A stretch of DNA of 64,000 bases, taken from the NCBI GenBank assembly GCA_050247235.1, contig JBFWUN010000015.1, positions 15,525 to 79,524 on the forward strand, written 5' to 3'. The notes under the pieces were generated by a model. It was not told the DNA's origin, did not search any database, and saw only the letters and a program-made list of their open reading frames with translations. Positions 25,525 through 34,641 of the stretch are shown one piece after another. The DNA is from CAIKBL01 sp050247235. GTDB lineage: Bacteria > Pseudomonadota > Gammaproteobacteria > Ga0077536. Both the position numbers and the translations under genes were made by a program. The first letter of the stretch is position 1, and the number at the start of each line of letters is the position of its first letter.

Positions 25525-26538
25525 TCAGTCGTCGCGCGCCAGTTCCACCAGCAGCGATTCCACGTCCTGCGGGCTGCCGAGTATCACCGGCACGCGTTGG
25601 TGCAGCGATTCGGGCGGCACGTCCAGGATCGCCCCGCGCCCGGTGCTGCCGGCACCACCGGCCTGTTCGAGCAGCCAGGCCATGGGGTTCGCCTCGTACA
25701 TGAGTCGCAGCTTGCCCTTGGGCGCCTTCGCGGTGGGCGGGTACAGGAAAACGCCCCCCTGCAGCAGCACACGATGCACGTCCGCGACCATCGCGCCGGC
25801 GTATCGGCTCGCATAACCCTGGCGACGACAGGTCGCGAGAAAGCGCTGGTAGCCGGCGGGGAAGCTGTCGACATTGGCCTCGTTGACCGAGTAGCTCTTT
25901 CCCTGTGCCGGTATCCGCAACGGCGCCGGCGTCCTGATGAAGTTCCCGATCGCCGGGTCGAGGATGAACATGTCCACGCCGCGCCCCAGGGTCAGCACGA
26001 AGATCGTCGAAGGCCCGTACAGCACGTAACCGGCCGCCACCTGGTGGCGACCCGGCAACAGCGCGAGTTCGTCACCCGATGAAACTTCGTAGAGCGAGAA
26101 GATGGTGCCCACGCTCCCGCCGACGTCCAGGTTGGAGGATCCGTCCAGCGGGTCGAACAGCACCGAGTAGCGACCACCGCTCGCATGGGCGCCATCCACG
26201 ACGAGCAGTTCGTCGTTCTCTTCGGAGCCGAGGACGACCACGCCCTCGCGTGACTGCAGTTCGTGGATCAGGACTTCGTTCGCGATCACGTCGAGTGCCT
26301 GCTGCGCTTCGCCCTGCACGTTGACCTGACCGACGGCACCGAGATTGCCCTCGATGCCGGCGGTGCGCAGCCGCGCGGCGATGGTCTTCGCAGCGCTCGA
26401 AATCGCCGACACGATCCAGCTCAGGGATTTCGTGGCGTCGCGCCCGGTGGCGCGCTCGGCGGCGAGGAGGTAGGTCTGCAGCGTCTGCGGTGCGGGGTTG
26501 GCACGAATCGGAACGACGACGGAAGCGGGAACAGCCAT
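25525..26538 (-). CDS. fbp: Fructose-1,6-bisphosphatase class 1
   Basis: A 337-residue class I FBPase, hydrolysing fructose 1,6-bisphosphate in gluconeogenesis or the Calvin cycle. The metal-binding signature is FDPLDGSSNLDVGGSVGTIF (20 residues). LGSEEND upstream and RRQGYASRYAGAMVADVHR, LLQGGVFLYPPT and LRLMYEANPMAWLLEQAGG downstream are all family hallmarks. The start at 26538 has AGGAG 11 bases upstream; 26571 (ATG-ATG) would add 11 residues but shows no ribosome site. The gene stands alone and is divergent from the EamA exporter. No Calvin-cycle genes are in the window, so gluconeogenesis is the simpler reading. Confidence 0.95.
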   Translation of the reverse strand: MAVPASVVVPIRANPAPQTLQTYLLAAERATGRDATKSLSWIVSAISSAAKTIAARLRTAGIEGNLGAVGQVNVQGEAQQALDVIANEVLIHELQSREGVVVLGSEENDELLVVDGAHASGGRYSVLFDPLDGSSNLDVGGSVGTIFSLYEVSSGDELALLPGRHQVAAGYVLYGPSTIFVLTLGRGVDMFILDPAIGNFIRTPAPLRIPAQGKSYSVNEANVDSFPAGYQRFLATCRRQGYASRYAGAMVADVHRVLLQGGVFLYPPTAKAPKGKLRLMYEANPMAWLLEQAGGAGSTGRGAILDVPPESLHQRVPVILGSPQDVESLLVELARDD

Positions 26539-26750
26539 GGACGAATCGGCTCCTGTTGGGATCTGCATCATTGTGAGGCGCGGATTGTGACCGGCTTACG
26601 AATCCCGCACCGCGCACCGCGTCGCAGATTGCCGTTGTTGACAATCGTGCCGCGGCCGAGACCGCTGTGCGCGAGGCGCGGGACGCCTGTTCAGCGGACC
26701 GACGGCCCCGTACAGTGGCGCCCCTTCCCCCACCGCCAACGGCCCCGCCG

Positions 26751-27641
26751 ATGACTGCTCCGGCCCATCCGCGCACCCTCGCCGCCGCGTACGCGGGCGT
26801 GATCGTCATGTGGTCCACCGCGCCGCTCGCGACCAAGTGGAGCGGCGAAGGTCCCGGGTTCCTGTTCGGGGCGGCGAGCCGGATGTGCATCGGCTTGTTC
26901 TGCGTGTTCGCGCTCCTCGCCTGGCGGCGCCAGCGACTGCCGCTCGATGCGCGGGCCTGGCGGCATTACGGGGCGGGGGCAATCAGCGTCTATGGGGCGA
27001 TGGGATTGTCCTACTGGGCGGCACAACAGGTGCCGTCGGGGTGGATCTCGGTGATCTACGGCCTGACACCGCTGGTCACGGCCGTGCTGTCGCACCTGCT
27101 GCTCGGCGAGAACTCGCTGACCCCGCGCAAGCTCGCGGCGCTGGCGGTCTGCGTCGCTGGAATCTGGATCATCCACGGGTCTGCGTTGCGGATCGGATCG
27201 CACGCCGTCCTCGGCATCGCCGCCCTGCTGGCCGGGTCGGTGCTGCATGGACTGAGTGCCGTGCTCGTCAAGCGCATCGACGCACGCGTTGCCCCGCTCG
27301 CGTCAGTCGCGGGCACGTTGCTGCTCGCGTCGCCCGCGTACGCGCTGACCTGGTGGTGGTTCGATGGCACGTGGCCCGCCCTGCTCCCCGCACGCAGCGT
27401 TGCCTCGATCGTCTACCTGGGCGTGTTCGCCACCACGCTGGGTTTCTCCTGGTACTTCTACGTCCTGCAGCACCTCTCGGCGACCCGCGTCGCGATGATC
27501 TCGCTGCTGACGCCCGTGCTCGCGCTGGCGACCGGCTTCCTGCTCAACCACGAGCCGTTGACCCCACGCATCGTCGGCGGGACGGCGCTGATCCTGGCCG
27601 GCATGCTGCTGCACGAATACAGTCACCGGCGAGCAGCTTGA
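26751..27641 (+). CDS. EamA/DMT-family transporter
   Basis: A 296-residue inner-membrane protein with about ten hydrophobic segments in two EamA repeats. The first repeat covers residues 9-130 (AAAYAGVIVMWSTAPLATKW, ending LLLGENSLTPRKLAALAVC). The second covers 145-290 (ending LLNHEPLTPRIVGGTALIL). The repeated L-x-x-E-x-L-T-P-R-x-x-x-G element is typical of drug/metabolite exporters such as RhaT/RarD relatives. The substrate cannot be inferred. The start at 26751 is the first Met before the family N-terminus. TACAGT (26711-26716) may be a -10. Confidence 0.9.
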   Translation: MTAPAHPRTLAAAYAGVIVMWSTAPLATKWSGEGPGFLFGAASRMCIGLFCVFALLAWRRQRLPLDARAWRHYGAGAISVYGAMGLSYWAAQQVPSGWISVIYGLTPLVTAVLSHLLLGENSLTPRKLAALAVCVAGIWIIHGSALRIGSHAVLGIAALLAGSVLHGLSAVLVKRIDARVAPLASVAGTLLLASPAYALTWWWFDGTWPALLPARSVASIVYLGVFATTLGFSWYFYVLQHLSATRVAMISLLTPVLALATGFLLNHEPLTPRIVGGTALILAGMLLHEYSHRRAA

Positions 27642-27720
27642 CAAGGCTGCGAGGCTCGTTTGGGATCGGGTGCGCGACTGCGGCCCCGTACCCGCGACTT
27701 CATCCCCAAGGAGAGATCCC

Positions 27721-28095
27721 ATGCGCGTCAACCACCACGATGCGATCCCGAAACACCACCTGCCCGGTCTCGAGCACCAGACGCTCGCGGGAAGCAAGGA
27801 CGGGATGACGAGCTTCGAAATCTGGCGCCAGACCATTGCGCCGCGCGCCGCGACCCCGGTGCACTGTCATGACTGCGAAGAGGTCATCACCGTGCTGCGC
27901 GGCACGGCCGAGTGCCGCTACGACGACCGGTCGGTCACCGTGAATGCCGAGGAATCCCTGCTGATCCCGGCCAGCGTCGTGCACCAGATCCTGAATGCCG
28001 GCGATGGCGACCTCTACATCATGGCCACGCTCGCGATGTCGCCGGTGCAGGTCAAGACCGCAGACGGCGCACCGATGCCGCTGCCCTGGGGCTGA
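27721..28095 (+). CDS. Cupin-domain protein
   Basis: A 124-residue single-domain cupin. Motif 1 is visible as TPVHCHDCEEVITVLRG (about 46-62), with H48, H50 and E54 as likely metal ligands. Motif 2 is IPASVVHQILNAG, with a His in the metal position. Small cupins of this kind act as dioxygenases, isomerases or sensors, and sequence alone does not decide. AAGGAGA seven bases upstream sets the start. The TGA is followed immediately by the GTG of the alpha/beta hydrolase gene, so the two are co-translated and may act on one substrate. Confidence 0.88.
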   Translation: MRVNHHDAIPKHHLPGLEHQTLAGSKDGMTSFEIWRQTIAPRAATPVHCHDCEEVITVLRGTAECRYDDRSVTVNAEESLLIPASVVHQILNAGDGDLYIMATLAMSPVQVKTADGAPMPLPWG

Positions 28096-28929
28096 GTGGC
28101 GGGACGCCAGGCCGCGATGGATCCGCTCGCTCCCGAGTTTGTCCCCGGTGCACCGCGCCTCGCCTACAGTGGCGGCGGCGCGGGTCCCCTGGTGGTATTC
28201 CTGCACGGCATCGGCGGCAACCGCCGGAACTGGCTGTCACAGCTGCCGTACTTCGCGCAAAGATTCCACGCCATCGCGTGGGACGCGCGCGGCTACGGGG
28301 ACAGCGACGACTATCCCGACCCACTGCGCTTTCCGGAGTTCGCGACGGACCTCCACCGGCTGCTCGATCACCTCGGCGTGGAGGCTGCGCACCTGGTCGG
28401 ACTCTCGATGGGCGGCCGAATCGCGCTCGACTTCCACGCGCAGGCGCCGTCGCGCGTACGCAGCCTCGCGCTGGTGGACACGTTCCCGGGTTACGACGAA
28501 TCCTTCACCCCGGAGGAACGCGAGAAGTTCATCCGGCTGCGGCGCCAGCCGCTGCTCGAAGGCAAGGAGCCGCGTGACATCGCGCCGGGGCTTGCAAGGA
28601 CGCTGGTCAGCCGCTGTGCAGACCCGGCACACGTGGAGGCGCTCGTGGACTCCATGAGTCGTCTCCGGAAGGATTCTTACATCAAGGCGATCGAAGCCAT
28701 GACGCGTTACGAGCCGGTGGCCGATCTCGCGCGCATCCGGGTGCCGACCCTCGTCGTCGTGGGCGACCAGGATCGCCTGACGCCGCCGCAGGTTTCGCGC
28801 GATATGGCCGCCGCGATCGACGGCGCCGAACTGGTGATCCTGCGCAACGCGGGACACCTGTCGAACATCGAGCAGCCGGCGCTGTTCAACCGCGCGCTGG
28901 ACGATTTCCTCTCCCGCCTGCCCCGCTGA
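28096..28929 (+). CDS. Alpha/beta hydrolase
   Basis: A 277-residue alpha/beta-hydrolase-fold enzyme. The oxyanion segment is FLHGIGGNRRNW (about 35-46), the nucleophile elbow GLSMGG has the catalytic Ser, the acid is probably the Asp in VVGDQDRLTPP, and the His is in NAGHLSNIEQP. The pattern resembles 3-oxoadipate enol-lactonase (PcaD-like) and related C-C hydrolases. The likely start is the GTG directly behind the cupin stop; an ATG at 28117 is an alternative and neither has a strong ribosome site. It forms a two-gene unit with the cupin. The stop lies 10 bp from the convergent SoxYZ-like gene. Confidence 0.88.
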   Translation: MAGRQAAMDPLAPEFVPGAPRLAYSGGGAGPLVVFLHGIGGNRRNWLSQLPYFAQRFHAIAWDARGYGDSDDYPDPLRFPEFATDLHRLLDHLGVEAAHLVGLSMGGRIALDFHAQAPSRVRSLALVDTFPGYDESFTPEEREKFIRLRRQPLLEGKEPRDIAPGLARTLVSRCADPAHVEALVDSMSRLRKDSYIKAIEAMTRYEPVADLARIRVPTLVVVGDQDRLTPPQVSRDMAAAIDGAELVILRNAGHLSNIEQPALFNRALDDFLSRLPR

Positions 28930-28939
28930 GCGCGGGGAG

Positions 28940-29770
28940 TCAGCCGGGGCTCGCGGCACCCACTTCGAACGTACGGGTGAATTCCCGTCCCTTCGAATCC
29001 GTCATCCGGGCTTCCAGGGTCCCCCCCTGCTGCGGTTTGAAGAAGAACCGGAAACTCGGGTCCTCGCTGACCGAGATGTCGGTTTCCGCGGTCATCACGT
29101 GGCGACCGTTGAAGCGGATCTCGACCTTGGTGACATACTCCGCGGGGATGAACGCGCGGGTGCGCTGATCGAGCTGGAGGCCGGTAATGTTCGGGTGGCT
29201 GATGATGAGCTGCCCGAGCGCCGAGTCGTCCTGCCCCTCCTGCACGGTGCGGAACTTCATCTGGCCGATGCGTTCCCTCGCCTCCTTGAGTTTCAGGAAC
29301 GGCGGCGGCTCCGAACAGCCGCCACTCGCGCGGGTGAACCCTTCATCCATGTGCAAGGTGCCGTCGCTCAGCTCGGCGACCACGCGCACCTTCGTGAACT
29401 GGTTGATACGCAGCCGCAGCGCGAGATCGGCCTGGCCCATCTCGGGGGTCACATGGAACAGCCCGGCGAGCGGCCGGGGGTTCTTGTCCACAAACACGTA
29501 CAGCTTCCGGATGCTCAGCGCGGCCGTCTGCGGGATCTTGGCGTCGACGCTGACCGGCACGACACCCGCGTCCTCCGCGCGGAGCGGGATTCGCAGCTCG
29601 ACGATCGATTTGCCGGTGGTGATCTCGCGCTCGGCGAAATACTGGGGGCGCAGCAGGCTGTCCCAGACATCGACTTCAGACTGTTCGCCCGCCGCGCGGG
29701 CTTCCTGCGCGGACAGCACCAAGGCGAGTGAGAGGGCGGCGTTGCAAAGGCACAGGCGGAGCAGGTTCAT
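28940..29770 (-). CDS. SoxYZ-like fused sulfur carrier (quinoprotein-dehydrogenase-associated type)
   Basis: A 276-residue periplasmic protein with a signal peptide (MNLLRLCLCNAALSLALVLS, cleavage near ARAAG). The first half (about 35-165) is SoxY-like and ends in ASGGCSEP, where the Cys would be the sulfur-carrying residue of the SoxY GGC motif. The second half (about 180-276) is SoxZ-like (THVEIRFNG-type VTKVEIRFNGRHVM and FFFKPQQGGTLEARMTDSKG). Fused SoxYZ proteins are usually found beside PQQ-dependent alcohol dehydrogenases; none is seen here, nor any other sox gene. Its role with the distant SQR is speculation. The start is the only Met before the signal peptide. Confidence 0.85.
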   Translation of the reverse strand: MNLLRLCLCNAALSLALVLSAQEARAAGEQSEVDVWDSLLRPQYFAEREITTGKSIVELRIPLRAEDAGVVPVSVDAKIPQTAALSIRKLYVFVDKNPRPLAGLFHVTPEMGQADLALRLRINQFTKVRVVAELSDGTLHMDEGFTRASGGCSEPPPFLKLKEARERIGQMKFRTVQEGQDDSALGQLIISHPNITGLQLDQRTRAFIPAEYVTKVEIRFNGRHVMTAETDISVSEDPSFRFFFKPQQGGTLEARMTDSKGREFTRTFEVGAASPG

Positions 29771-29886
29771 CCGGGTAGGATAGCGACCGGACGGGCTCCC
29801 CGGCAACGCACCACTTGTCCGGGCGGGCCCGGACCCTGGCTGCGGCATACTGTCACGGCGTCGGGGTCAACTCTTACAATGCGCGC

Positions 29887-31188
29887 ATGGACCAGACATC
29901 GTTCAACGCCGGCCTGATGGATTTCATCACCGGCGCCCCGACCCCGTTCCATGCCACCGATGCCCTGACACACACGCTCCGGCAGGCAGGCTTCGAACGC
30001 TTGGAGGAATCCGCGGAATGGACGCTGCGCGCCGGTGGCCGCTACGTGGTCACGCGCAACGGATCGTCGCTGATTGCCTTTTCGCTCGGCACGCGGGACC
30101 CCGCCGACCACGGGATCCGGATGGTGGGCGCGCATACCGACAGTCCCTGCCTGAAACTGAAACCGCACCCGGAAATCACGGCCCAGGGCTACCAGCAGCT
30201 GACCGCCGAAGTCTACGGCGGCGTGCTGCTGAACCCGTGGTTCGACCGTGATCTCTCGCTCGCCGGGCGCGTGACCCTGGCCACGCCGGACGGCGCGCTG
30301 TGCAACCGGCTGGTCGACTTCAGGTCGCCGATTGCGGTGATCCCGAGCCTCGCCATCCACCTCGATCGCGAGGCCAACGACAAGCGCAGCATCAACCGGC
30401 AGACGCACCTGCCGGCACTCGTGCGCGGAAAGTCGAGCGACGCGTTCGACCTGCGCGAGGAGCTCACGACATTGCTCGTGCGCGCGGAGCCGGCGCTCGC
30501 CGGTGCCCGCGTACAGGCCTTCGAACTCTGCTTCTACGACGTGCAGCCGCCGAGCCTCGTTGGCTGGCGCGAGGAATTCATCGCGTCCGCGCGGTTGGAC
30601 AACCTGCTGAGCTGCTACACCGGCATGTGCGCACTGCGCGATGCCGACGCCGATGTCGCGCAGCTGCTCGTGTGCAACGATCACGAAGAGGTCGGGAGTG
30701 GTTCGACGAGCGGGGCACGGGGAAACTTCCTCGAGAGCGTGCTCCAGCGGCTGCTCCCGGCACATGAATCGCGTGCCCGCACCCTGGCGCGCTCGCTGCT
30801 CGTGTCCACCGACAACGCGCACGCCGTGCACCCGAATTTCGCCGACCGGCACGATCCGAAGCACGGACCCGTCATCAACGAAGGGCCGGCCCTGAAGACC
30901 AACGCCAACCAGTCCTATGCCACCAACAGCGAGTCGGCGGCAGTGTTCCGGCTGGCGGCCGAGCAGGCAGGTGTGCCCTTGCAGGCGTTCGTCGCGCGCG
31001 CCGACATGGGTTGCGGCAGCACCATCGGCCCGCTGGCGGCAACCCGTCTCGGCGTACGCACCGTGGACGTCGGCGTGCCGACGTTCGCGATGCATTCCAT
31101 CCGCGAACTCGCCGGGACCGTCGACGCGTACGCGCTCTACCGGGCGCTCCAGGCGTTCTTCGCGATGCCGCGCGTGGTGGTGGACTGA
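29887..31188 (+). CDS. apeB: M18 family aminopeptidase
   Basis: A 433-residue cytosolic metalloaminopeptidase of the M18 (aspartyl aminopeptidase-like) family. Metal ligands appear in order: GAHTDSPCLKLKP, DREANDKRSINRQTHLPAL, NDHEEVGSGSTSGARGN, STDNAHAVHPNF, and the C-terminal FAMHSIRELAGTVD. Length is normal. The start at 29887 is the first Met with family character. TACAAT (29875-29880) lies so close that the mRNA could start at or next to the ATG. It is divergent from the SoxYZ-like gene and convergent with the TPP enzyme gene. Confidence 0.93.
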   Translation: MDQTSFNAGLMDFITGAPTPFHATDALTHTLRQAGFERLEESAEWTLRAGGRYVVTRNGSSLIAFSLGTRDPADHGIRMVGAHTDSPCLKLKPHPEITAQGYQQLTAEVYGGVLLNPWFDRDLSLAGRVTLATPDGALCNRLVDFRSPIAVIPSLAIHLDREANDKRSINRQTHLPALVRGKSSDAFDLREELTTLLVRAEPALAGARVQAFELCFYDVQPPSLVGWREEFIASARLDNLLSCYTGMCALRDADADVAQLLVCNDHEEVGSGSTSGARGNFLESVLQRLLPAHESRARTLARSLLVSTDNAHAVHPNFADRHDPKHGPVINEGPALKTNANQSYATNSESAAVFRLAAEQAGVPLQAFVARADMGCGSTIGPLAATRLGVRTVDVGVPTFAMHSIRELAGTVDAYALYRALQAFFAMPRVVVD

Positions 31189-31201
31189 ACGGCCCGCGCG
31201 G

Positions 31202-32755
31202 TTACAGCACCACTTCCACAAGGTGCGGGCCGCGCGTTTTCAGCATTGAATGCAGTACGGCCTCGAACGCCTCGGCGGTCTCCACGCGACGGGCATTGAC
31301 TCCCATGCCGGTTGCAATCTCCACCCAGCGCAGCGCGGGGTTGCCCATATCCAGCATCGACAGCGCGCGCGGCCCCGGCGCGCCGACCCCCACGCGCTCG
31401 AACTCGATGTTCAGGATCGCGTAGCTGCGGTTCGCGAAGATCACGCTGATCACGTCGAGGTTCTCGCGCGCCATGGTCCACAGTGACTGCACGGTGTACA
31501 TCGCGCTGCCGTCGCCTTCGAGGCAGATCACCTTGCGATCGCGGCAGGCCACCGCGGCACCCACGGCGAGCGGAAGACCGTTGCCGATCGATCCACCCAT
31601 CAGCTGCAGCCAATCATGCGGGGGGGCGCCCAAGGTGGCCTGCTGGCAGAACAGGCTGCAGGTGATGCCTTCGTCGACGACGATCGCCCCTTCGGGCAGA
31701 CAGCGCCCGATGACCGCCGCCGCGAGCTGGGGTGTCAACGCGCCGTTCGCCTCCGGAAGCGTGGCGCGAGGCTGGTATACCTTCGGCGAAGCCGGCGCGT
31801 GCAGCGCGCCGGCGAGCGCGTCCAGCGCGGCGACGACGTCGTCGGTCGGGCCTGCGAGTTCGACCACCTCGCAGCCCTCGGGGACCAGCACGCTCGGCTT
31901 GTTCGGATACGCAAAGAACGCGACCGGTCGCTTGGATCCGGCGAGCACGATCAGGTCGGCGCCGTTCAGCAGTTCGAGGGCGCGTTCGCCGAAGTACGGC
32001 ACGATGCCGATCGGCACCTCTCCCGCACCGCGCGCCAGCCGACGGTTGAACGTCTCCGCATGCAGGCGGACCGGCACCGCAGCGGCAATCCGCCCGGCGT
32101 GGCGCGCGCCGTCACCGAGCAACGCCTCGCCGCCGAGCAGCAGCACTGGCTGCCGGGCACCCCGCAGCGCCTTTGCGACGCGTTCCACCTGGTGGAGCGG
32201 CACTTCCGGCAGTGCGGCGGGCGGCCGCACGGCCGGCGGCCGGTAATCCGCCGGCAGATCGGTCCAGGCGCTGTCGGCCGGCGCCAGCAGGGTCGCGACC
32301 CGACCCGGCACGCCGCCCGCCGCGGCAACGGCCTCGGCGCCAAGCTGCGGCAGTTCCGCGGGTGTCCGCGCACTGCGCAGCCAGTGCGAGACGGGCCGCG
32401 CGATCCCTTCCAGGTCGGAGGTCAGCGGGGCATCGAAGCGCACGTGGTAGGTGGCATGGTCGCCGACCACGTTGACGACCGGCGACCACGCCTTGCGCGC
32501 GTTGTGGAGGTTGGCCACGCCGTTCGCGAGTCCCGGGCCGAGATGCAGCAACGTGCAGGCGGGTTTGCGCGCCATGCGCGCGTAGCCGTCGGCGGCGCCG
32601 GTCACCACGCCTTCGAAAAGCGCCAGGATGGGGTGCATGCCGGGGACCTGGTCGATCGCCTGCACCAGCTGCATCTCCGACGTGCCGGGGTTCGCGAAGC
32701 AGTGTTCGATACCGCAGCGGATCAGGGTCTCGACCAGGGCGTGCGCGCCGTTCAT
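31202..32755 (-). CDS. Thiamine-diphosphate-dependent enzyme, acetolactate synthase-like
   Basis: A 517-residue ThDP enzyme with the three-domain layout of the acetolactate synthase/benzoylformate decarboxylase group. The N-terminal PYR domain has E48 in the FEGVVTGAADGYARM stretch as the likely cofactor-activating Glu. The C-terminal PP domain has GDGSAMYTVQSLW with Asn in FANRSY completing the motif. The FAD-binding features of true acetolactate synthase are not obvious and no small subunit is adjacent, so a catabolic 2-oxoacid decarboxylase or ligase is as likely as valine synthesis. The start has AAAGGAG 11 bases upstream. It follows the amidohydrolase gene on the same strand with a 59-bp gap. 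Confidence 0.85.
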   Translation of the reverse strand: MNGAHALVETLIRCGIEHCFANPGTSEMQLVQAIDQVPGMHPILALFEGVVTGAADGYARMARKPACTLLHLGPGLANGVANLHNARKAWSPVVNVVGDHATYHVRFDAPLTSDLEGIARPVSHWLRSARTPAELPQLGAEAVAAAGGVPGRVATLLAPADSAWTDLPADYRPPAVRPPAALPEVPLHQVERVAKALRGARQPVLLLGGEALLGDGARHAGRIAAAVPVRLHAETFNRRLARGAGEVPIGIVPYFGERALELLNGADLIVLAGSKRPVAFFAYPNKPSVLVPEGCEVVELAGPTDDVVAALDALAGALHAPASPKVYQPRATLPEANGALTPQLAAAVIGRCLPEGAIVVDEGITCSLFCQQATLGAPPHDWLQLMGGSIGNGLPLAVGAAVACRDRKVICLEGDGSAMYTVQSLWTMARENLDVISVIFANRSYAILNIEFERVGVGAPGPRALSMLDMGNPALRWVEIATGMGVNARRVETAEAFEAVLHSMLKTRGPHLVEVVL

Positions 32756-32814
32756 GGATGATTCGCTCCTTTCGCGACGCGCGGATGCGTCGTTGTCATG
32801 TGATTCCGCACAGC

Positions 32815-34497
32815 TTACCAGTCGCCGTGTACCGGCCGGCCATCCACCAGGGTCAGATCGACCGTCAGGTGACGGATATCGTCTTCCGGGCATCCCATCA
32901 GGTCACCATTCAGCACGATGAGATCCGCCCGCTTGCCGGGTTCGAGCGATCCCAGTTCGTGCTCCATCTTCAGTGCGTAGGCGCCGTTCCAGGTGAAACA
33001 CCGGAGCGCCTCCTCGCGCGAAATGCGTTGCGCGGGTCCGATCACCTCACCAGTCAGTCCGGCCCGGCGGGCCAGCGACTGCCAGACGGTGAACAGTGCC
33101 TCGTGCGGTCCCCAGTCCGTGCTCTGCGAGATTGGTACGCCCCCGTCCAGCCAGTCCCGCAGCGGGATCGCGACGTTCGCGCAGGCCTCGCCGAGACGCC
33201 GCCGGTACACCTCCTCGCCCTTGCCCCAGATGAAGTTGGTGCTGGTGGTCGGCGCGACGCCGAGGCGCGCGCATGCGGCGATCTGGTCGCGCGTGGGGAA
33301 CTCGCAGTGCTCCAGCACGTAGCGCTTGTCCCGGATCGGAGTTGCACGATCGATTTCTTCGAAAGCTTTCAGCGCGATGCCAATGGAGCCTCGGCCGGCC
33401 GCCTCCGCATGAATGCGGAAGTTCATCCGCGCGGCAAGCTGCAGGATCTCGCGATAGTGCTCCCAGGGGATCAGCGGCCCCGGGTCCACGCGTTCCCCGA
33501 ACGGCCCCGGGTACGGCGCATCGTGACACGCCGCCCCGTGCCAGTAGGGACCGTCGAGCCCGACGCTGCAGCCGACCACTTTCAGGTGCGGCGTGCCGAA
33601 CCCCCCGTTGGCCGCGAAACGTACCGTCCTGAGATAGCGTTCGATCTCGGTCAGCGACTGCCTCCCGTCGATCTCGAACGTGTAGAAAATCCGCAGCGGC
33701 AGGCGTCCTTCGCTGTGCAGCTCCGCGTAGGCACGCAGCTCCTCGGGATCCGTCAGGTGCGCTTCGAGCAGCGTGGTGGTGCCGTGCGTCGCGAAGTGCC
33801 GGGCGAGGATCGCGATCCCGTCACGCACGTTCTCGTAGGTGGGCGCGGGCGCCACCCGTTCCACGCACTGGTACAGCGGATCGGCGTTGTAGATCGGCTG
33901 CAGCGCGCCGTGCAGCACGCCCGTCGGCTGGCCTGCGGCCGAACATTCCACGCGCGAATGCGGCGACACCGCGGTGCCCGCGGTAATCCCGGCCGCGCGC
34001 AGCGCGGCGCTGTTCAGCACGGCGAAATTGGGCACCCGGTTGGTCGGAGCCTGGATGTAGACCGGGTTGTCCGGTGCGAGCGCGTCGAGCTCCGCGAGGG
34101 TCGGCACCGCGCCTTGGGCCCGCAGCGCGTCCGCGTTGAGGAAATAAGGGGGATCCCCCACGGGCATCGCGACGATCCACTCGCCGGGCCGTGCCCGCGC
34201 GACTCTCGCGCGCAGCCGCGCCAGGATCTCGGCACGCGTGGACGCGCCAGCGAGCGGCACCTTCAGCTCGTCGAGTCCGAACAGCGCGACGTGGCCGTGC
34301 GTATCGATGAATCCCGGCATCACGGTGCGCCCGCCGAGATCGATCTCGCGCGCACCACCGGTCCTGAAACGTCGCATGTCGCGAGTGGTCCCGACGGCCA
34401 CCACGCGTTCTCCCTGGACGACGACCGCTTCGGCGATCGTGAACCGAGCGTCGACGGTCAGGACCCGTCCATTGACGAAGACGATCGTGTCGGACAT
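32815..34497 (-). CDS. YtcJ-type amidohydrolase
   Basis: A 560-residue metal-dependent hydrolase of the amidohydrolase superfamily, subfamily 3 (YtcJ-like). The composite sandwich domain begins IVFVNGRVLTVD and AVVVQGERVVAVG. The metal-binding GFIDTHGHVALFG (about 62-74) gives the H-x-H. Further ligands are probably the His in LEAHLTDPEELRAYAE, in FRIHAEAAGRGSIG and in YVLEHCEFPTRDQ, and an Asp in SQSTDWGPHEALFT. The C-terminal SLEPGKRADLIVLNGD is typical. Substrates of this subfamily are mostly unknown. GGGAGAG upstream supports the start. It is divergent from the RidA/dioxygenase operon. Confidence 0.9.
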   Translation of the reverse strand: MSDTIVFVNGRVLTVDARFTIAEAVVVQGERVVAVGTTRDMRRFRTGGAREIDLGGRTVMPGFIDTHGHVALFGLDELKVPLAGASTRAEILARLRARVARARPGEWIVAMPVGDPPYFLNADALRAQGAVPTLAELDALAPDNPVYIQAPTNRVPNFAVLNSAALRAAGITAGTAVSPHSRVECSAAGQPTGVLHGALQPIYNADPLYQCVERVAPAPTYENVRDGIAILARHFATHGTTTLLEAHLTDPEELRAYAELHSEGRLPLRIFYTFEIDGRQSLTEIERYLRTVRFAANGGFGTPHLKVVGCSVGLDGPYWHGAACHDAPYPGPFGERVDPGPLIPWEHYREILQLAARMNFRIHAEAAGRGSIGIALKAFEEIDRATPIRDKRYVLEHCEFPTRDQIAACARLGVAPTTSTNFIWGKGEEVYRRRLGEACANVAIPLRDWLDGGVPISQSTDWGPHEALFTVWQSLARRAGLTGEVIGPAQRISREEALRCFTWNGAYALKMEHELGSLEPGKRADLIVLNGDLMGCPEDDIRHLTVDLTLVDGRPVHGDW

Positions 34498-34583
34498 CGC
34501 GACTCTCCCGCGTGTGAACTGCTGCCGGCGGCAGGCGTCTTGATTATCCGGTCACCCCGGACGGAAGTCGATTCGCGCGCGGC

Positions 34584-34612
34584 TTGATGTCGGCCGGCTC
34601 CGCGCCTAGTCT
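34584..34612 (+). promoter_or_regulatory. Probable sigma-70 promoter of the deaminase/dioxygenase operon
   Basis: TTGATG (34584-34589) and TAGTCT (34607-34612) are separated by exactly 17 bp, 29 bp upstream of the RidA-type deaminase ATG and pointing toward it. Both hexamers match the sigma-70 consensus at four positions. This is by eye only. Confidence 0.4.
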
Positions 34613-34641
34613 GGCAACCCAGGCACTGCAGGCAGGGCGAC

